The position numbers were made by a program, and so were the translations under genes. From the NCBI GenBank assembly GCA_040219355.1, contig JAVJSN010000010.1, forward strand, positions 62,001 to 126,000: a DNA stretch of 64,000 nucleotides, in the 5' to 3' direction. The stretch comes from MH13 sp040219355 (GTDB lineage: Bacteria > Pseudomonadota > Alphaproteobacteria > Rhizobiales > MH13). The notes under the pieces are model-generated. The model was given only the letters and a program-made list of their open reading frames with translations. It had not been told where the DNA came from and ran no database searches. How positions within the stretch are numbered: the first letter of the stretch is position 1; the number at the start of each line of letters is the position of its first letter. Below, piece after piece: positions 61,294-64,000 of this stretch.

Positions 61294-62151
61294 ATGCTGG
61301 ATGTTGCCCACCCTGATGAGATTGACCATTTCGCACGTCAATCACCGTGTGTTCAGATCAGTATTGACGTGGCCAACGGCTCCACACCCCGTGTGGCAGG
61401 CACATCGATGCTTGTCTCGGCCCACGATGTGCTGGGCACGATAGGCGGCGGCCAGCTGGAATATATGGCCATTGATGCGGCCCGCCAAATGATCGGCCGA
61501 AAGCATGATGCGGATTCGCCAGAACGCCGCCTCACCGTTCCTCTTGGACCAGAGATCGGCCAGTGCTGCGGCGGAAATGTTATCCTCCTTTTGTCTAAGG
61601 TGAAACCTGATGACCTTGCAGCCCTAGCGTCAAGTGTTAAGACGGCTAAGAAGATGCAACCTTCCGTTTACGTCTTCGGTGCAGGGCATGTTGGCAGGGC
61701 GTTGGCCCAAGCGCTTAGGCCCTTGCCTGTGAACAGCCTGCTGATCGACAGTCGCGAGGATGAGCTTGCGCTTGCCGGATCAGCCATTGATCAGGATCTG
61801 ACCCCTTTGCCCGAAATGCACATTCGCGCTGCGATACCTGGCAGCGCCTTTATCATGCTGACGCATGACCATGCCCTTGATTTTTTGCTAACCCAAGAAG
61901 CCCTTAATCGTAACGATGCCGCCTATGTCGGCATGATCGGCTCGAAGACAAAACGCGCCACCTTCAGCCGCTGGTTTGAAAAAGAGACCGGCCATCGCGA
62001 TGGGCTAGATCGGCTCACCATGCCCATCGGCGCCTCGACACTCAAAGACAAGCGTCCAGCCGTGATCGCCGCCATGGTTGCCGCTGAAGTGATGCAGGCG
62101 GTTGGCACCTACAAGCACACGCACGCAAACAGCGCGCAGGTGCCAGCATGA
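61294..62151 (+). CDS. xdhC: xanthine dehydrogenase accessory protein XdhC
   Basis: Encodes 285 residues. XdhC binds and inserts the sulfurated molybdenum cofactor into XdhB. TPRVAGTSMLVS, GTIGGGQLEYMAI and LGPEIGQCCGGN are in the N-terminal XdhC/CoxI part. A Rossmann motif (VFGAGHVGRALAQAL) and YVGMIGSKTKRATFSRWF are in the C-terminal domain. It is encoded as usual after xdhB and overlaps guaD by 4 bases. Confidence 0.95.
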   Translation: MLDVAHPDEIDHFARQSPCVQISIDVANGSTPRVAGTSMLVSAHDVLGTIGGGQLEYMAIDAARQMIGRKHDADSPERRLTVPLGPEIGQCCGGNVILLLSKVKPDDLAALASSVKTAKKMQPSVYVFGAGHVGRALAQALRPLPVNSLLIDSREDELALAGSAIDQDLTPLPEMHIRAAIPGSAFIMLTHDHALDFLLTQEALNRNDAAYVGMIGSKTKRATFSRWFEKETGHRDGLDRLTMPIGASTLKDKRPAVIAAMVAAEVMQAVGTYKHTHANSAQVPA

Positions 62152-63443
62152 GCCTTTTGTTACGAGGCCGCACGCTGACGTTTCAACGCCGTCCAGTTGA
62201 TGGCGATGATCGCCAATCCTACACCTATGAGGCTGATGGTTCGGTCTTGATCGAAGACGGAAAAATCATCGCCAACGGGCCATTCGATGCACTGAAGATG
62301 GCCCATCCAGATGTGGAGATCATCGATCACCGTCCGCATTTGATCTTGCCGGGCTTTATCGATCCGCACATTCACTATCCGCAGATGCAGGTCGTCGGAT
62401 CCTATGCTGGCAGTCTGTTGGAGTGGCTGAGCAAATACACCTTCATTGAAGAGCAGCGTTTTGCTGATGAGGCTCATGCCCACCGCATTGCCGATCTCTT
62501 CATGAATGAGTTGATCCGTTACGGCACAACCACTGCGGTGGCCTTTTGCTCGGTACATCCGCATAGCGCCGATGCTTTTTTCAAAGCCGCCGCCAAACGC
62601 AACATGGCCATGGTCGGTGGCAAGGTGATGATGGACCGTGAGGCACCAGAAGCACTGACCGACACGGCCCAAACCAGCTACGACGATACAAAAGCACTGA
62701 TCGAACGTTGGCACGATAAAGGCCGCGCCAGATACGCCATCACACCGCGCTTCGCGATCACCTCAACGCCGGAGCAGTTGGAAGCCGCTGGCACTCTGGC
62801 ACGCGAGCACACGACCTGCCTCATCCAGTCGCACTTGTCGGAAAACGATGGCGAGATTGCCCGTGTTGCTGAACTCTATCCAGACGACGAAGATTACACC
62901 GCCGTCTATGAGCGCTTCGGCCTGATGAACGAGCGCGCGCTTTACGGCCATTGCATCCATTTGAAGCCGCGCGAGCGCGCTGCAATGGCCGAAGCAGGAG
63001 CGGTTGCCGTCTCTTGCCCAACCTCCAATCTTTTCCTGGGATCGGGCCTCTTCCGCCATAAGGTCCTGCAAGAGGACGGCATCCGCATCGCCTACGCGAC
63101 CGACATTGGCGGCGGCACCAGCTACTCCATGCTGCGCACCATGGATGTTGGCTACAAAGTCGCACAGCTCCACGGCAACCGGATGCACCCGTTGCAGACG
63201 TTCTTTGCGATGACACTGGGCAATGCGCAGGCCATTGGCATGGCGGCCAATATCGGAACGCTGGACGCCGGCACCGACGCAGACATTGTCGTTCTCAACG
63301 CTGCGGCAATGCCAGCCTCAGCGTTAAAAATGGAACGGGTGGAAACGCTGGAAGAGGAACTGTTCCTACTGCAAACGCTCGCCGACAACCGCATGATCGT
63401 GGAAACCTATGTGGCCGGTGTGGCGATGAAATCAGCCCTATAA
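62148..63443 (+). CDS. guaD: guanine deaminase
   Basis: Encodes 431 residues. The enzyme converts guanine to xanthine, the XDH substrate, so the operon forms a guanine-to-urate route. The metal-binding PGFIDPHIHYPQ has His74 and His76. HSADAFFKAA, QSHLSENDGEI (His), HCIHLKPRE (His) and YATDIGGGTSYSM (Asp) supply the other site residues. The stop is followed by 22 bases to the next gene. Confidence 0.95.
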   Translation: MSLLLRGRTLTFQRRPVDGDDRQSYTYEADGSVLIEDGKIIANGPFDALKMAHPDVEIIDHRPHLILPGFIDPHIHYPQMQVVGSYAGSLLEWLSKYTFIEEQRFADEAHAHRIADLFMNELIRYGTTTAVAFCSVHPHSADAFFKAAAKRNMAMVGGKVMMDREAPEALTDTAQTSYDDTKALIERWHDKGRARYAITPRFAITSTPEQLEAAGTLAREHTTCLIQSHLSENDGEIARVAELYPDDEDYTAVYERFGLMNERALYGHCIHLKPRERAAMAEAGAVAVSCPTSNLFLGSGLFRHKVLQEDGIRIAYATDIGGGTSYSMLRTMDVGYKVAQLHGNRMHPLQTFFAMTLGNAQAIGMAANIGTLDAGTDADIVVLNAAAMPASALKMERVETLEEELFLLQTLADNRMIVETYVAGVAMKSAL

Positions 63444-63465
63444 ATTAGGTTGTGAGCACGCGGTC

Positions 63466-64000
63466 ATGAAGAAACGCCCAGCTGAAAACCTTGAACAGAT
63501 CGAGGTGAAAAGCCGGGCAGATTTACGCGCTTGGCTGGCCGCCCATCACGAACAATCTGAGAGCATTTGGCTGGTCACCTACAAAAAGGCGGTGGCTGAC
63601 TGGTACGTCGAGTATGATGCGGTGGTTGAAGAATGCCTGTGCTTTGGCTGGGTGGATTCGCTAACCCGCGCCAAGGACGAAAAGCGCTCCATGCTGCTGC
63701 TGGCCCCACGCAACGAGAAAAGTGCTTGGTCTGCCAGCAACAAACGCCGGGTTGAAAACCTGCTCGCGGCCGGCCTGATGGAACCGCCGGGGCTGGCCAA
63801 GATCAAGGCCGCCAAAAAGAACGGCATGTGGGCTTTTTTGGACGATGTCGAGGCGCTGGTTTCCCCACCAGATTTGATTAAAGCCTTGCAGCGCTACCCG
63901 AACGCCAAAGCCAACTTCGATGCTTTTCCCCGCTCGCCCAAGCGCGGGATCTTGGAGTGGATCAAGCAGGCCAAGAAACCGGAAACCCGCGCCAAGCGGA
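63466..64000 (+). CDS. YdeI/OmpD-associated family protein, 5' part (window edge)
   Basis: The open frame from the ATG at 63466 continues for about 178 codons to the right edge, so the stop is outside the window. ESIWLVTYKK, then VEECLCFGWVDSLTRAKDEK and LLLAPRNEKSAWSASNKRRV, match the YdeI family (annotated as OmpD-associated or bacteriocin-protection). The middle shows repeated basic/aromatic segments (KIKAAKKNGMWAFLDD). Function is unknown. It may share the purine operon transcript, 22 bases downstream of guaD. Confidence 0.82.
   Translation, partial: MKKRPAENLEQIEVKSRADLRAWLAAHHEQSESIWLVTYKKAVADWYVEYDAVVEECLCFGWVDSLTRAKDEKRSMLLLAPRNEKSAWSASNKRRVENLLAAGLMEPPGLAKIKAAKKNGMWAFLDDVEALVSPPDLIKALQRYPNAKANFDAFPRSPKRGILEWIKQAKKPETRAKR

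Noticed and set aside
1..64000. CRISPR array, prophage or insertion sequence
   Set aside because: No regularly spaced short repeats with unique spacers, no transposase or integrase and no phage structural gene were recognised.

Overview
The window looks like chromosomal DNA of an alphaproteobacterium, most likely a member of the Hyphomicrobiales (Rhizobiales) and possibly marine. The base composition is moderately GC-rich. The gene order is typical of that group: ffh-rpsP-rimM-trmD-rplS next to leuC, dapF-mtaB-ftsY-yciB, leuB near asd, bolA / J-domain protein / cobS-cobT / rpmB / Suv3-like helicase / S4 protein / fdxA / carD / rpoH, and an xdhABC-guaD operon. This placement rests on synteny and protein families read by eye; no database search was run. 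Layout, 1-11.1 kb: the 5' part of leuC (cut by the window edge) points left. It is followed by a large secreted protein made of six similar domains, a small glycine-zipper lipoprotein and a NudK-like Nudix enzyme. A leftward translation/secretion block then runs ffh, two coupled GNAT acetyltransferases, rpsP, rimM, trmD, a GFA-family gene and rplS. 11.1-18.8 kb: a small signalling cluster (two single-domain receivers facing a PAS histidine kinase), a cold-shock gene, then dapF-mtaB-ftsY, an AT-rich orphan membrane gene, and yciB. 18.8-35 kb: a more accessory stretch with palindromic repeats, GNAT and YjhX-like genes, a TetR regulator facing two membrane genes across paired palindromes, leuB, asd, a CPBP protease, a glycerophosphodiesterase, LuxR and WYL regulators, a VOC protein, a DMT permease, DUF429, a pyridoxal-kinase-like gene, a CitE-like lyase, DUF1737 and bolA. 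35-55 kb: a chemotaxis receptor, then the core block J-domain protein, cobS-cobT (aerobic cobaltochelatase), a phytase-like secreted protein, yhhQ, rpmB, DUF3108, a Suv3-like RNA helicase, an S4 protein, fdxA, carD and rpoH, followed by an M48 protease and a Tat-exported nuclease-like protein. 55-64 kb: a YadG/YadH-like ABC exporter, tRNA-Arg(CCT), and a purine salvage/catabolism operon xdhA-xdhB-xdhC-guaD; a YdeI-like gene runs off the right edge. Both protein GTPases of co-translational membrane targeting (Ffh and FtsY) are present; I did not find the SRP RNA. Two of three leucine-pathway enzymes are present (leuC, leuB) but leuD is not. I saw no prophage, insertion sequence, integrase or CRISPR array. 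No complete novel system is proven. The most notable items are the six-domain secreted protein, the two-receiver/one-kinase cluster, the 53-bp hairpin repeats upstream of ffh, the AT-rich orphan gene after ftsY, a pair of diverged ~94-bp repeats 298 bp apart before the helicase gene, and several strong palindromes beside regulator genes.
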